Below are positions 40,609 to 51,084 of a stretch of DNA of 64,000 nucleotides, in pieces (the stretch's first letter is position 1; each line of letters begins with the position of its first letter). The DNA comes from Pseudolysinimonas sp051954455. Its GTDB lineage: Bacteria > Actinomycetota > Actinomycetes > Actinomycetales > Microbacteriaceae. The position numbers and the translations under genes were made by a program. The stretch is taken from positions 62,001 through 126,000 of the forward strand of contig NZ_JBQCHS010000013.1 in the NCBI RefSeq assembly GCF_051954455.1, given 5' to 3'. Below the pieces are notes generated by a model. That model did no database searches, was not told the DNA's origin, and saw nothing but the letters and a program-made list of their open reading frames with translations.

Positions 40609-42267
40609 TCAGCCCTCGAGCATGGGCACGCGCAGCCCGCGCTCGCGCGCGACCTCGGCCGCGTGCGCGTAGCCCGCGTCGACGTGTCGCATGACGCCGG
40701 AGCCGGGGTCGTTCGTCAGGACCCGCGCCAGCTTCTGCGCGGCGAGCTCCGTGCCGTCGGCCACGATCACCTGACCGGCGTGGATGCTGCGGCCGATGCC
40801 GACGCCGCCGCCGTGGTGGATCGACACCCAGGTCGCCCCCGACGCCGTGTTGAGCAGGGCGTTCAGCAGCGGCCAGTCGGCGATCGCGTCGGAGCCGTCC
40901 TTCATCGCCTCGGTCTCGCGGTAGGGCGACGCGACGGAGCCGGAGTCGAGGTGATCGCGCCCGATGACGATCGGCGCCGACACGCGGCCCGACGCGACGA
41001 GCTCGTTGAAGCGGAGGCCGGCCCGATGGCGCTCCTGGTAGCCGAGCCAGCAGATCCGGGCGGGCAGGCCCTCGAAGCGCACCTTCTCCTGGGCCTGCGT
41101 GATCCAGCGCCGCAGCGCCTCGTCCTCCGGGAACAGCTCGAGCACGGCGCGATCCGTCTCGAGGATGTCGGCCGGGTCGCCCGAGAGCGCGGCCCAGCGG
41201 AACGGCCCCTTGCCCTCCTCGAAGAGCGGCCGGATGTACGCGGGCACGAACCCCGGCACCTCGAAGGCGTCCCCGTAGCCGCCGAGCTCTGCGCCCGCCC
41301 GGAGCGAGTTGCCGTAGTCGAACACCTCCGCGCCGCGACGGGCGAAGCCGGCCATGGCCTCCACATGCCGCGCCATCGAGGCGTAGGCGCGCTCGGTGAA
41401 CCCGGCCGGATCGCTATCCGCCGCGCCCCGCCAGTCCTCGACCGCGACGCCCACGGGCAGGTAGCTGAGGGGATCGTGCGCGCTCGTCTGGTCGGTGACG
41501 ATGTCGACCGGCGCCTCCCGGCAGAGCAGCTCGGGCAGCACCTCGGCCGTGTTGCCGACGAGCCCGATCGAGAGCGGGCGCCGCTCCGCGACGGCGACGG
41601 CCGCGCGGGCGAGGGCGTCGTCGAGGTCCGCCGCGAGCTCGTCGAGATAGCCGTGGTCGATCCGCCGCCGCAACCGGGACTCGTCGACGTCGACGATGAC
41701 GACGACGCCGCCGTTCATCGTCACGGCGAGCGGCTGCGCACCGCCCATCCCGCCGCATCCCCCGGTGACGGTGAGCGTGCCGGCGAGGGAGCCTCCGAAG
41801 CGCTGGCGCGCGATCTCGGCGAAGCACTCGTAGGTGCCCTGGAGGATGCCCTGCGTGCCGATGTAGATCCACGAGCCCGCGGTCATCTGGCCGTACATCG
41901 TGAGCCCGAGGCCCTCCAGGCGGCGGAACTCGGGCCACGTCGCCCAGTCGCCGACGAGGTTCGAGTTGGCGATGAGCACGCGAGGCGCCCATTCGTGGGT
42001 GCGGAAGACGCCCACCGGCTTGCCCGACTGCACGAGCAGCGTCTCGTCGTCGTCGAGCGTCGTGAGGGTCCGCACGATCGCGTCGTAGGCCTCCCAGCTG
42101 CGCGCCGCGCGCCCGGTGCCGCCGTAGACGACGAGGTCGTCGGGGCGCTCCGCGACCTCGGGGTCGAGGTTGTTCATGAGCATCCGCAGCGGCGCCTCGG
42201 TCTGCCAGCTGCGGGCGGTGAGCTCGCGGCCGCGCGGGGCGCGGACGGGGCGGGGTCCGGGGGTCAT
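40609..42267 (-). CDS. hutU: Urocanate hydratase (urocanase)
   Basis: A 552-residue urocanase, full length for the family. It converts urocanate to imidazolone propionate using tightly bound NAD. Characteristic segments are EAPLRMLMNNLDPEVAERP, YGQMTAGSWIYIGTQGILQGT, the NAD-binding TVTGGCGGMGGAQPLAVTM, DQTSAHDPLSYLPVG and the active-site WVSIHHGGGVGIGRSIHAG. The start overlaps the hutH stop (ATGA). Confidence 0.97.
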   Translation of the reverse strand: MTPGPRPVRAPRGRELTARSWQTEAPLRMLMNNLDPEVAERPDDLVVYGGTGRAARSWEAYDAIVRTLTTLDDDETLLVQSGKPVGVFRTHEWAPRVLIANSNLVGDWATWPEFRRLEGLGLTMYGQMTAGSWIYIGTQGILQGTYECFAEIARQRFGGSLAGTLTVTGGCGGMGGAQPLAVTMNGGVVVIVDVDESRLRRRIDHGYLDELAADLDDALARAAVAVAERRPLSIGLVGNTAEVLPELLCREAPVDIVTDQTSAHDPLSYLPVGVAVEDWRGAADSDPAGFTERAYASMARHVEAMAGFARRGAEVFDYGNSLRAGAELGGYGDAFEVPGFVPAYIRPLFEEGKGPFRWAALSGDPADILETDRAVLELFPEDEALRRWITQAQEKVRFEGLPARICWLGYQERHRAGLRFNELVASGRVSAPIVIGRDHLDSGSVASPYRETEAMKDGSDAIADWPLLNALLNTASGATWVSIHHGGGVGIGRSIHAGQVIVADGTELAAQKLARVLTNDPGSGVMRHVDAGYAHAAEVARERGLRVPMLEG

Positions 42268-43817
42268 GCGTCCTCCTCGATGACGGATCCGACGATCGGC
42301 AGGTGCCGCTCCTCGGCGAGCAGCGCGGTCACGGCCGCGATCTCGGGGGCCAGGAACCGGTCGGGCCCGGCGCCCGGCGTCGCCTCGCGCAGCAGCTCCC
42401 GCAGCCGCGTGATCGGCGTGCTCGACGGGAGCGGCGCGCGGTGGTCGAGCGCGCGGGCGGCCGTCAGCAGCTCGATCGCGACCACCTGGCGCAACCCGTC
42501 GACGGAGCGGCGCAGCTTGCGGGCGGCCGACCATCCCATCGAGACGTGGTCCTCCTGCATCGCCGAGGTGGGGATCGAGTCGACGGAGGCGGGGACGGCG
42601 AGCCGCTTGAGGTCGGAGACGATCGACGCCGCCGTGTACTGCGCGATCATGAGGCCGGAGTCGACGCCGGGGTCCTCGGCCAGGAAGGGCGGGAGGCCGT
42701 GGCTGCGCGCCGGGTCGAGCATGCGGTCGGTGCGCCGCTCCGACATCGAGGCGACGTCGGCGGCCGCGATGGCGAGGAAGTCGAGCACGTAGCCGACGGG
42801 CGCCCCGTGGAAGTTGCCGTTCGACTCCACGCGGCCGTCCGGGGTGACGACGGGGTTGTCGATCGCGGCGCCGAGCTCGATCGCGGCGACCCGCTCCGCG
42901 TGGTCGACGGTGTCGCGGGCGGCGCCGTGCACCTGGGGCGCGCAGCGCAGGGAGTAAGCGTCCTGCACGCGGATGTCGTCCGGGCCGGCATGGCTCGCGA
43001 CGATCGGCGACCCCGCGAGCATCGCCCGGATCGCGGCGGCCGAGCGACGCTGACCGGGATGCGGCCGCAGCGCCTGCAGGTCGGCGGCGAACACGCGGTC
43101 GGTGCCGAGCAGCGCCTCGACGCTCATGGCGGCGGCCGCGTCGGCGGCGTCGAGCAGCACGCGGAGGTCGTGGATCGCGAGGCACAGCATCCCGAGCATG
43201 CCGTCGGTGCCGTTGATGAGGGCGAGGCCCTCCTTCTCGACCAGCTCGACCGGGGCGAGGCCGGCGGCGGCGAGCGCGGCGGCCGCCGGCATCCGATGGC
43301 CGTCCACGGTGACATCGCCCTCGCCGGTCGCGGCGAGCGCGATGTGCGCCAGGGGCGCGAGATCGCCCGAGCACCCGAGCGACCCGTTCTCGTGCACGAC
43401 CGGGGTGATCCCGGCATTCAGCATGGCGGCGTAGAGGCCGACGACCTCGGGCCGCACGCCCGTCCGCCCGGTGGCGAGGGTGCGCAGGCGCAGCAGCTGC
43501 GTCGCGCGGACGACCTCGGCCTCCACCTCCGGTCCGGCGCCCGCCGCATGCGAGCGGATGAGCGACGCCTGCAGCGCGCGACGCTTCTCGGGCGGGATCG
43601 AGGTCGAGGCGAGCGCGCCGAACCCGGTCGAGACGCCGTAGTGCGGCACGGCGTCGCGCGCGAGCGCGTCGATCACGGCGCGGGAGGCGGCGACCGCGTC
43701 GAGCGCCGCCTCGGCGACGGCGACGGGGGCGCCGCAGCGGGCGACGCGGACCACGTCCTCGGCCGACAGGTCCGCCCCGGTGATCGGGACGGCGGCGAGA
43801 TCCTCGACGATCGGCAT
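42264..43817 (-). CDS. hutH: Histidine ammonia-lyase
   Basis: A 517-residue aromatic amino acid lyase that removes ammonia from L-histidine to give urocanate. The region forming the MIO cofactor reads NGSLGCSGDLAPLAH, Cys-Ser-Gly in place of the commonest Ala-Ser-Gly (43365-43373). Other marks are PHYGVSTGFGALA, DAYSLRCAPQVHGA and SMQEDHVSMGWSAARKLRR (here TSAMQEDHVSMGW). It is the first gene of hutHUIG, divergent from an IclR regulator, with a perfect 18-bp palindrome between them. Confidence 0.96.
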   Translation of the reverse strand: MPIVEDLAAVPITGADLSAEDVVRVARCGAPVAVAEAALDAVAASRAVIDALARDAVPHYGVSTGFGALASTSIPPEKRRALQASLIRSHAAGAGPEVEAEVVRATQLLRLRTLATGRTGVRPEVVGLYAAMLNAGITPVVHENGSLGCSGDLAPLAHIALAATGEGDVTVDGHRMPAAAALAAAGLAPVELVEKEGLALINGTDGMLGMLCLAIHDLRVLLDAADAAAAMSVEALLGTDRVFAADLQALRPHPGQRRSAAAIRAMLAGSPIVASHAGPDDIRVQDAYSLRCAPQVHGAARDTVDHAERVAAIELGAAIDNPVVTPDGRVESNGNFHGAPVGYVLDFLAIAAADVASMSERRTDRMLDPARSHGLPPFLAEDPGVDSGLMIAQYTAASIVSDLKRLAVPASVDSIPTSAMQEDHVSMGWSAARKLRRSVDGLRQVVAIELLTAARALDHRAPLPSSTPITRLRELLREATPGAGPDRFLAPEIAAVTALLAEERHLPIVGSVIEEDA

Positions 43818-43871
43818 GCACGGAATTCCACTCCGCCGGGGTCGTCCCCGGGTGGCATGCTGGACGAAAAC

Positions 43872-43889
43872 CGTCCGGGATCCCGGACG
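43872..43889. promoter_or_regulatory. Perfect 18-bp palindrome in the hut divergent spacer
   Basis: CGTCCGGGATCCCGGACG is fully self-complementary and lies in the 86-base spacer between hutH and the IclR-type gene, 14 bases from the latter's ATG. It is the best candidate operator for that regulator, repressing hut and itself. Confidence 0.8.
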
Positions 43890-43903
43890 CCGGAGGAGGA
43901 GCG

Positions 43904-44707
43904 ATGGACGCGGTCGCGGGAACCTCGCCCGCCGCCGTCGAGGTGCTGGCCGTGCTGCGCTTCCTCGCCGGTCAGCGCGGCCCGGTCGCCGCCACCGTGG
44001 TCGCCCGCGAGCTGCGCCTGCCGCGCTCGACGCTGTACCAGCACCTGCGCGCGCTGCAGCACGAGGGCCTCGTGGTGCATCTCCCCGAGGAGCGCCGCTA
44101 CGCGCTCGGCGTCGCCGCGTTCGAGCTGAGCTCCGGCTACCTGCGGCAGGAGCCGCTGGCCCGCGCCGGCGCGCGTCTGCTCGCCGCCCTCGTCGACCGG
44201 ATCGGCGAGAGCGCGCACCTCGCGGTGCTGCACGGGCGCGACGTGATCTACCTGCTCGAGGAGCGCGCCCCGCACCGGCCGGCGCTCGTGACGGATGTCG
44301 GGGTCCGGCTCCCGGCCCACCTCACGGCGAGCGGCCGGGCCATGCTCGCCCTGCTGCCGCGGGCGCAGGTGCGGGCCCTCTTTCCGGACGGGGCGTCGCT
44401 CGCCGGACGGTCCGAGCGCGGCCCTCATACGCCCGCGCAGCTGCGCGCGGTGCTCGAGGAGGTCCGCCGTCGCGGGCACGGCTTCGAGGACGGCGAGGTC
44501 ACCGCGGGGATCGCCTCGGTCGCGGTTGCCTTCGCCGACCGCACGGGCTGGCCGCAGGCCGCCGTGACGGTGAGCTTCCCCGCCGAGCGCTACCCGGAGG
44601 AGGCCTGGGCGGGGCTCGCGGAGGAGGTCCGCCGCGTCGCGGACGAGCTCGCGCGCCGGATGGGATCGCGCCCGCCGGCGGCGCACGCGGGCCCGCGCCC
44701 GGCCTGA
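43904..44707 (+). CDS. IclR-family regulator, probable hut repressor
   Basis: A 267-residue IclR protein. The winged helix reads TVVARELRLPRSTLYQHLRALQHEGLV, followed by a GAF-like effector domain (RYALGVAAFELSSGYLRQE ... HLTASGRAMLALLPRAQV ... RRRGHGFEDGEVTAGIASVAV). A strong GGAGGAGG ribosome-binding site precedes ATG 43904. It is divergent from hutHUIG and a perfect palindrome lies in between, so it is the likely hut regulator, probably sensing urocanate or another pathway compound (inference). Confidence 0.92.
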   Translation: MDAVAGTSPAAVEVLAVLRFLAGQRGPVAATVVARELRLPRSTLYQHLRALQHEGLVVHLPEERRYALGVAAFELSSGYLRQEPLARAGARLLAALVDRIGESAHLAVLHGRDVIYLLEERAPHRPALVTDVGVRLPAHLTASGRAMLALLPRAQVRALFPDGASLAGRSERGPHTPAQLRAVLEEVRRRGHGFEDGEVTAGIASVAVAFADRTGWPQAAVTVSFPAERYPEEAWAGLAEEVRRVADELARRMGSRPPAAHAGPRPA

Positions 44708-44746
44708 GGCTCGGGCGGGAGCCGAGGCCGGGGCTACCCTGCCCGC

Positions 44747-45058
44747 ATGTGCCGCAACATCCGCTGCCTCCACAACTTCGAGCCGCCGACCACGGACGAC
44801 GAGGTCCGCGAGGCGGCGCTGCAGTTCGTGCGCAAGGTGAGCGGATCCACGCGCCCGTCGCGCGCCAACGCCGCCGCGTTCGAGCAGGCGATCGACGAGA
44901 TCGCGGAGGCGACCCGGCGGATGCTCGACCGGCTCGTCACGAGCGCGCCGCCGAAGAGCCGCGAGGCCGAGGCGGTCAAGGGCCGCGCCCGGCACGAGAA
45001 GCGCATGGAGCGGGAGGTCCGGATCCGGACCGGAGCGGCGTCCGGCGCCCCGGCCTAG
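44747..45058 (+). CDS. DUF2277 family protein
   Basis: A 103-residue protein beginning MCRNIRCLHNFEPPTTDDEV and continuing AALQFVRKVSGSTRPSRANA, which I recognise as the DUF2277 family: small, charged, function unknown. The conserved MCRNI start fixes the initiation codon. The C-terminal KGRARHEKRMEREV is typical. It is convergent with the tetratricopeptide gene, four bases away. Confidence 0.85.
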   Translation: MCRNIRCLHNFEPPTTDDEVREAALQFVRKVSGSTRPSRANAAAFEQAIDEIAEATRRMLDRLVTSAPPKSREAEAVKGRARHEKRMEREVRIRTGAASGAPA

Positions 45059-45062
45059 GCGC

Positions 45063-45587
45063 TCAGTCCTCGGGTCGCCCGGCGATCAGCCAGTCGGCGA
45101 GGCCGGCGAGACCCGTCGCGTAGCGCCCGAGATCGGTGACCTCGGCGTGCGCGGTCACGATGCCGAGCAGGGTGCCGAGCGCCTCGTCGCCGCGGCCGAG
45201 CTCCTCGAGCGTGAGCGCCAGGAAGACCCGCACGGCGTCCGACTCCGGGAACTCGCGCCGGGCCCGCTCGAGGACCGCGAGCGACGCCGGGAGGTCGCCG
45301 AGCCACCGCAGCGTGCTGCCGTACTGGCAGAGGCACCGCCGCAGCGCCTCGCCCGAGAGCCCGAGCCGCAGCGCCTCCTCATAGCGCTCCCGCGCCTCCG
45401 CCTCCCGGCCGGCCGTGTCGTACGCGCCGGCGACCTCGTAGGTGAGGACCGGATGGCCGGGATGCCGCTCCAGCAGCTCCTCGAAGTAGCGGATCGTCGG
45501 CGCCATGTCGTCGCGGTCGCGGCGGGCGTAGCCGAGCGCGATCGCCTCCTCGAGCTCCGGCGTCAGGGTGTCGTCGGGGGCCGTCAT
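45063..45587 (-). CDS. Tetratricopeptide-repeat protein
   Basis: A 174-residue helical protein with about three TPR-like repeats: MAPTIRYFEELLERHPGHPVLTYEVAGAY, AREAEARERYEEALRLGLSGE and SLAVLERARREFPESDAVRVFLALTLEELG. TPRs mediate protein contacts; no partner is evident. The ATG overlaps the stop of the acetyltransferase gene (ATGA), so the two are co-translated. It resembles a common stand-alone TPR family of Gram-positive bacteria, function unknown. Confidence 0.82.
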   Translation of the reverse strand: MTAPDDTLTPELEEAIALGYARRDRDDMAPTIRYFEELLERHPGHPVLTYEVAGAYDTAGREAEARERYEEALRLGLSGEALRRCLCQYGSTLRWLGDLPASLAVLERARREFPESDAVRVFLALTLEELGRGDEALGTLLGIVTAHAEVTDLGRYATGLAGLADWLIAGRPED

Positions 45588-46132
45588 CGCGCGGCCTCCC
45601 ACTCCTGCGCGAGCAGCGAGTACACCGCCTTGTCGTGGAAGACCCCCGCGACGGGCCACGCCTCGCGGAGCACCCCCTCGAACGTCATGCCGAGCCGCTC
45701 GGCGAGCGCGATGCTGCGCGCGTTGTCGGTGCGGCAGCGCCACTCGGCGCGGTGCAGCCCCCGCACCTCGAACGCGTAGCGCAGCAGCTCGCGGACCGCG
45801 GCGCCGACGTGGCCGCGCCCCTCGCCCGCCGGCTCCGACCAGCAGCCGATCTCGCACCCGCCCGTCGCCGTGCTGAACTCCACGAACATGACCCCGCCGA
45901 CGAGCACGCCGTCGGCCCAGATCCCGAAGATGCGGATGCCGTCCCGCGCGGCGCCGTCGGCGTAGCGCTGGAGGGTGCGGCGAGCGCCCTCGACGTCGGT
46001 GGTCACGAACGACGGGCCGACCCACGGCCGGATGTGCTCCCGCGCGCGGTCGAGGTGGGCGGCGAACTCCTCGGCGCGCCACGGCTCCAGGGCGTCCAGC
46101 AGGGCGCCGGTGGGCAGCACGGTCGCGGTCAT
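45584..46132 (-). CDS. GNAT acetyltransferase, RimJ/RimL-like
   Basis: A 182-residue GNAT protein of the ribosomal-protein N-acetyltransferase-like group. The acetyl-CoA site is recognisable around EPAGEGRGHVGAAVRELLRYAF, followed by RAEWRCRTDNARSIALAERLGMTFEGVLREAW, a hallmark of RimJ/RimL-type enzymes. Substrate unknown. It is coupled to the downstream TPR gene. Confidence 0.88.
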   Translation of the reverse strand: MTATVLPTGALLDALEPWRAEEFAAHLDRAREHIRPWVGPSFVTTDVEGARRTLQRYADGAARDGIRIFGIWADGVLVGGVMFVEFSTATGGCEIGCWSEPAGEGRGHVGAAVRELLRYAFEVRGLHRAEWRCRTDNARSIALAERLGMTFEGVLREAWPVAGVFHDKAVYSLLAQEWEAAR

Positions 46133-46182
46133 CGGGGCTCCGTCGTCGGCATGCGGTCAACCTAGTACGGCACGGCCCGGCG

Positions 46183-47813
<1,631 letters not shown>

Positions 47814-47817
<4 letters not shown>

Positions 47818-48968
47818 CGGGTCTCCCTGCTCGGGTCGGCGTGACGGCCGGCGTGACGGCCGGCGAGCTCGTGCATGAGCTCGGTGACGCGGGGCCCCGG
47901 GACGGGCTCGCGCCGGAGGCGGTCGTCGTCGGTCAGCGGGCCGATCGTGCCGACCAGGCGCATCGCGCCGCCGGCGATCGCGAACGGCCCGTCGGGCGAG
48001 AACGCGGCGTAGGTGCCGGTGAAGCCCGGATGCCAGAGCAGCCGGCGCGGGGAGGCGCCCGGCAGCTCGCGGAGCCGGAACCCCACGCCCTGCGACGGCT
48101 CGACGGCGGAGGGGCGAGCGAACAACTCAACGATCTCGGCGGGCACGAGCTCGCCGGCGGAGAGGGCGCGGGCGATGCGCGCCAGGTCGCCGGCCGTGGC
48201 GAAGAGGCCGGCATGCCCCGAGACGCCGCCGAGGGCGTGTGCCGCGTTGACGTCGCCGGCGGTGCCGCGCACGAGACCGCGACGCCATCCGGCGAAGTCG
48301 CCGGGGCGCGCCGCGACGGGGTACGGATCGCCGGTCGCGACCATGCGGTGCTCCCAGGCGTCGCTGTCCGCACCCGCAGCGGCGAGGTCCGCCGGAACCG
48401 GCCCGAACCGGGCGCGGATGCCGAGGGGCTCGGCGATCATCGTGCGGAACAGCTCGTCGAGCCGCGCCGACGCGATGCGCTCCAGCACGAGGCCGGCGAG
48501 CATGAAACCGAGGTCGGAGTACCGGAAGACGGTGCCGGGGCGCTCCTGGAGCGGCAGCCGCTGCACGAGCGCGAGCGCCTCGTCGCGGTCCCGCGTCACG
48601 CAGTAGAGCGGCTGCCACGGGGCGAGGCCGGCGGTGTGGGTCAGGAGGTGCTCGACGGTGATCGCGTCGGATCCGGCCGGGACGAAGGCGGGCAGGATCT
48701 CGCGCACCCGGGTCTCGAGCCGGAGCTCGCCGCGGGCAACGAGCAGCATCGCGATCGTCGTCGTCGCGAACGCCTTGGTGACCGAGGCGCAGTCGAGGAG
48801 CAGCGCGCTCGTCATCGGGATGCCGTCGCCGATCTCGGCCGGGACGGCCCACCCGCCGGCCGCGAGGTCCAGGTCGTCCCCCGCCCAGATCGCGACGGAG
48901 GCGGACGCCGGGCGGGCGCCCTCCTCCCCCAAGGCGAGCAGGGCCGCGACGGCCTCCGCGGCGCTCAC
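47814..48968 (-). CDS. Serine hydrolase of the class C beta-lactamase/penicillin-binding fold
   Basis: A 384-residue beta-lactamase-family protein. The nucleophile motif is CASVTKAFAT (SxxK), the second motif is YSDLGF (Asp replaces the usual Asn of YxN), and HPGF is the likely third motif. No signal peptide is seen from the GTG start at 48968, so it is probably cytoplasmic. It overlaps anmK by GTGA and the ATPase gene by ATGA. In this muropeptide operon it probably acts as a peptidase or esterase on imported wall fragments. Confidence 0.85.
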
Positions 48969-50158
48969 GCGTCGGCCCCCGCGGCGAAGGCGACCCGCGG
49001 CCAGGCGGGCAGGGCCTCGGTCGCGGGCAGCGGGGCCCCCGGCGCGGGGCTCAGCCGGCCGAGCACCCGGGGGCCGCGCGCGCCGGTGCAGCTCGGGACG
49101 TTGCCGGGGAGACCGTGCAGGGTCGCCCAGCCGATGAGCGCGAACGCGACGGCCTCCTTCTCGTCGGAGGGCACGCCCGCCACGTCGACCGGCTCGATCG
49201 CGACGCCCGCGGCGAGCGCCCGGATCCGGTCCAGCAGCACCGGGTTGCGCACCCCGCCGCCGGACACCAGCACCCGCTCGAGGCGGGCCTCCCGCAGGGC
49301 GTCGGCGACCGTCACGGCGGTGAGCTCGGTGAGGGTCGCGACGAGGTCCTCCAGGCGCGGCGCGGTGACGCCCGCGCGCCGGACGGCGTCCCGCACATAG
49401 GCGAGGTGGAACAGCTCCTTGCCCGAGCTCTTGGGCGGGGCGAGCCGGTAGTACGGCTCGGCGAGCAGCACGTCGAGGAGCGCGGAGATGACCCGGCCCG
49501 CGGCCGCGAGCGCCCCGTCGCGGTCGAACAGGCTCCCTCCCCCGGTCGCGTCGGCCACCGCGGCGTCGATGAGGGCGTTGGCCGGCCCGATGTCCCACGC
49601 GACCGGATCCGCGTCGGCGGCGACCGCGGTGACGTTGGCGATGCCGCCGAGGTTGAGGGCGCCCGCGCGCCGCCCGGCGCGGCGATCGCCCTCCAGGAGC
49701 GCGACGTCGAGCACCGGCACGAGCGGGGCGCCGTGGCCGCCCGCGGCGACGTCGGCCGAGCGGAGGTGGGAGAGGACGGGCAGGCCCGTCGCCTCCGCGA
49801 TCCACGACGGCTCGCCGATCTGCAGGGTGCCGAGCGCGTGCGCACCGTCGACCCAGTGGAACACGGTCTGGCCGTGGCTGCAGACGGCGTCGACAGGCCC
49901 GCCGTGCGCGTCGAGCGCAGCCCGCGCGGCGTCGGCGAACGCCTGCCCGATGAGGGTGTCGAGCTCGCACACGACGTCGAAGCCGACGGCCGCGGGCGGC
50001 AGGGCCGCGAGGAGCCGGCGACGGAGGTGGGGCTCGTACGGGAGCGAGTCGGTGTGCTCGATCCGCGCGCGGAGCTCGTCGCCGACGACCTCGAAGTCGA
50101 CGATCGCGACGTCGATGCCGTCGTGCGACGTGCCGGAGATCATGCCGAGGACGCGCAT
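48965..50158 (-). CDS. anmK: Anhydro-N-acetylmuramic acid kinase
   Basis: A 397-residue AnmK. Characteristic segments are LGMISGTSHDGIDVAIVDF at the N-terminus, VCSHGQTVFHW, LQIGEPSWIAEATGLPV, NLGGIANVT, DIGPANALIDA, PPKSSGKELFH and VSGGGVRNPVLL. It opens and phosphorylates 1,6-anhydro-MurNAc to MurNAc 6-phosphate, the substrate of MurQ. It follows murQ with a one-base overlap. Presence implies that anhydro-muropeptides, made by lytic transglycosylases, are recovered. Confidence 0.96.
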   Translation of the reverse strand: MRVLGMISGTSHDGIDVAIVDFEVVGDELRARIEHTDSLPYEPHLRRRLLAALPPAAVGFDVVCELDTLIGQAFADAARAALDAHGGPVDAVCSHGQTVFHWVDGAHALGTLQIGEPSWIAEATGLPVLSHLRSADVAAGGHGAPLVPVLDVALLEGDRRAGRRAGALNLGGIANVTAVAADADPVAWDIGPANALIDAAVADATGGGSLFDRDGALAAAGRVISALLDVLLAEPYYRLAPPKSSGKELFHLAYVRDAVRRAGVTAPRLEDLVATLTELTAVTVADALREARLERVLVSGGGVRNPVLLDRIRALAAGVAIEPVDVAGVPSDEKEAVAFALIGWATLHGLPGNVPSCTGARGPRVLGRLSPAPGAPLPATEALPAWPRVAFAAGADA

Positions 50159-51084
50159 CAGGCTCCCCTCCCGCTCTCGATGACGGTGCGGAGGATGCCG
50201 CCGGCCGCGTCGAGCCGGCGCCGGGCCTCGTCCGCGTCGAGGCCGGAGACGAGCATCGCGATCGCGACCTTGGCGTGCCAGCCGGAGCGGTCGAGGGCCT
50301 CCCGCGCGGTCGCCTCGTCGACGCCCGTCGCGGTCGTCACGATCCGCAGCGCGCGGCGCACGAGCTTCGCGTTGGTGGCGAGCACGTCGACCATGAGCGA
50401 CCCGTACGTCTTGCCGAGCCCGACCATCGTGATGGTCGAGAACATGTTGAGCACCATCTTCGTGGCGGTGCCGGCGCCGAGCCGGGTCGAGCCCGAGACG
50501 ACCTCCGGCCCGACCGGGATCTCGATCCCGTGGTCGACGGCCGCGCTGAGCGGGGCACCGAGGTTGCAGGAGAGGCCGACGGTGAGCGCGCCGCGGCGGG
50601 CCGCCTCGCGCACCGCGCCGATGACGTAGGGCGTGCGGCCGCTCGAGGCGATCCCGACCACCGTGTCGTCCGGTCCGACCTCGAGCGCGGCGACGTCGCG
50701 GGCGCCGGTATCCTCCCGGTCCTCCGCGGCCTCGACCGACGACACCAGCGCGTCGGGGCCGCCGGCGATCACGCCGACGACGACGTCGCGCACCCCGAAG
50801 GTCGGCGGCACCTCCGAGGCGTCGAGCACGCCGAGCCGCCCCGAGGTGCCGGCACCGACGTAGATCAGCCGGCCGCCCGCGCGCATCCGCCGCACGGCGC
50901 CCTCGATCGCGGCGGCGATGACGGGGAGCGCCGTGCGGACCGCGCCCGGGATGGTCGCGTCCCGCTCGTTCATGAGCTCGACGAGTTCGGCGACGGAGAG
51001 CTCGTCGAGGTGGCGGCCGTTCTCGGCCACGGCCTCGGTGGCGAGCTGGTCGAGCTCGACGGGGTCGGGGGTCGGGGCTGGCAT
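50158..51084 (-). CDS. murQ: N-acetylmuramic acid 6-phosphate etherase
   Basis: A 308-residue SIS-domain etherase. YVGAGTSGRLGVLDASEVPPTFG is the signature, followed by GIASSGRTPYVIGAVREA and TRLGAGTATKMVLNMFSTITMV. It splits D-lactate from MurNAc 6-phosphate to give GlcNAc 6-phosphate. The ATG at 51084 overlaps the stop of the preceding permease gene by one base. With anmK it forms the core of MurNAc salvage. Confidence 0.97.
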   Translation of the reverse strand: MPAPTPDPVELDQLATEAVAENGRHLDELSVAELVELMNERDATIPGAVRTALPVIAAAIEGAVRRMRAGGRLIYVGAGTSGRLGVLDASEVPPTFGVRDVVVGVIAGGPDALVSSVEAAEDREDTGARDVAALEVGPDDTVVGIASSGRTPYVIGAVREAARRGALTVGLSCNLGAPLSAAVDHGIEIPVGPEVVSGSTRLGAGTATKMVLNMFSTITMVGLGKTYGSLMVDVLATNAKLVRRALRIVTTATGVDEATAREALDRSGWHAKVAIAMLVSGLDADEARRRLDAAGGILRTVIESGRGA

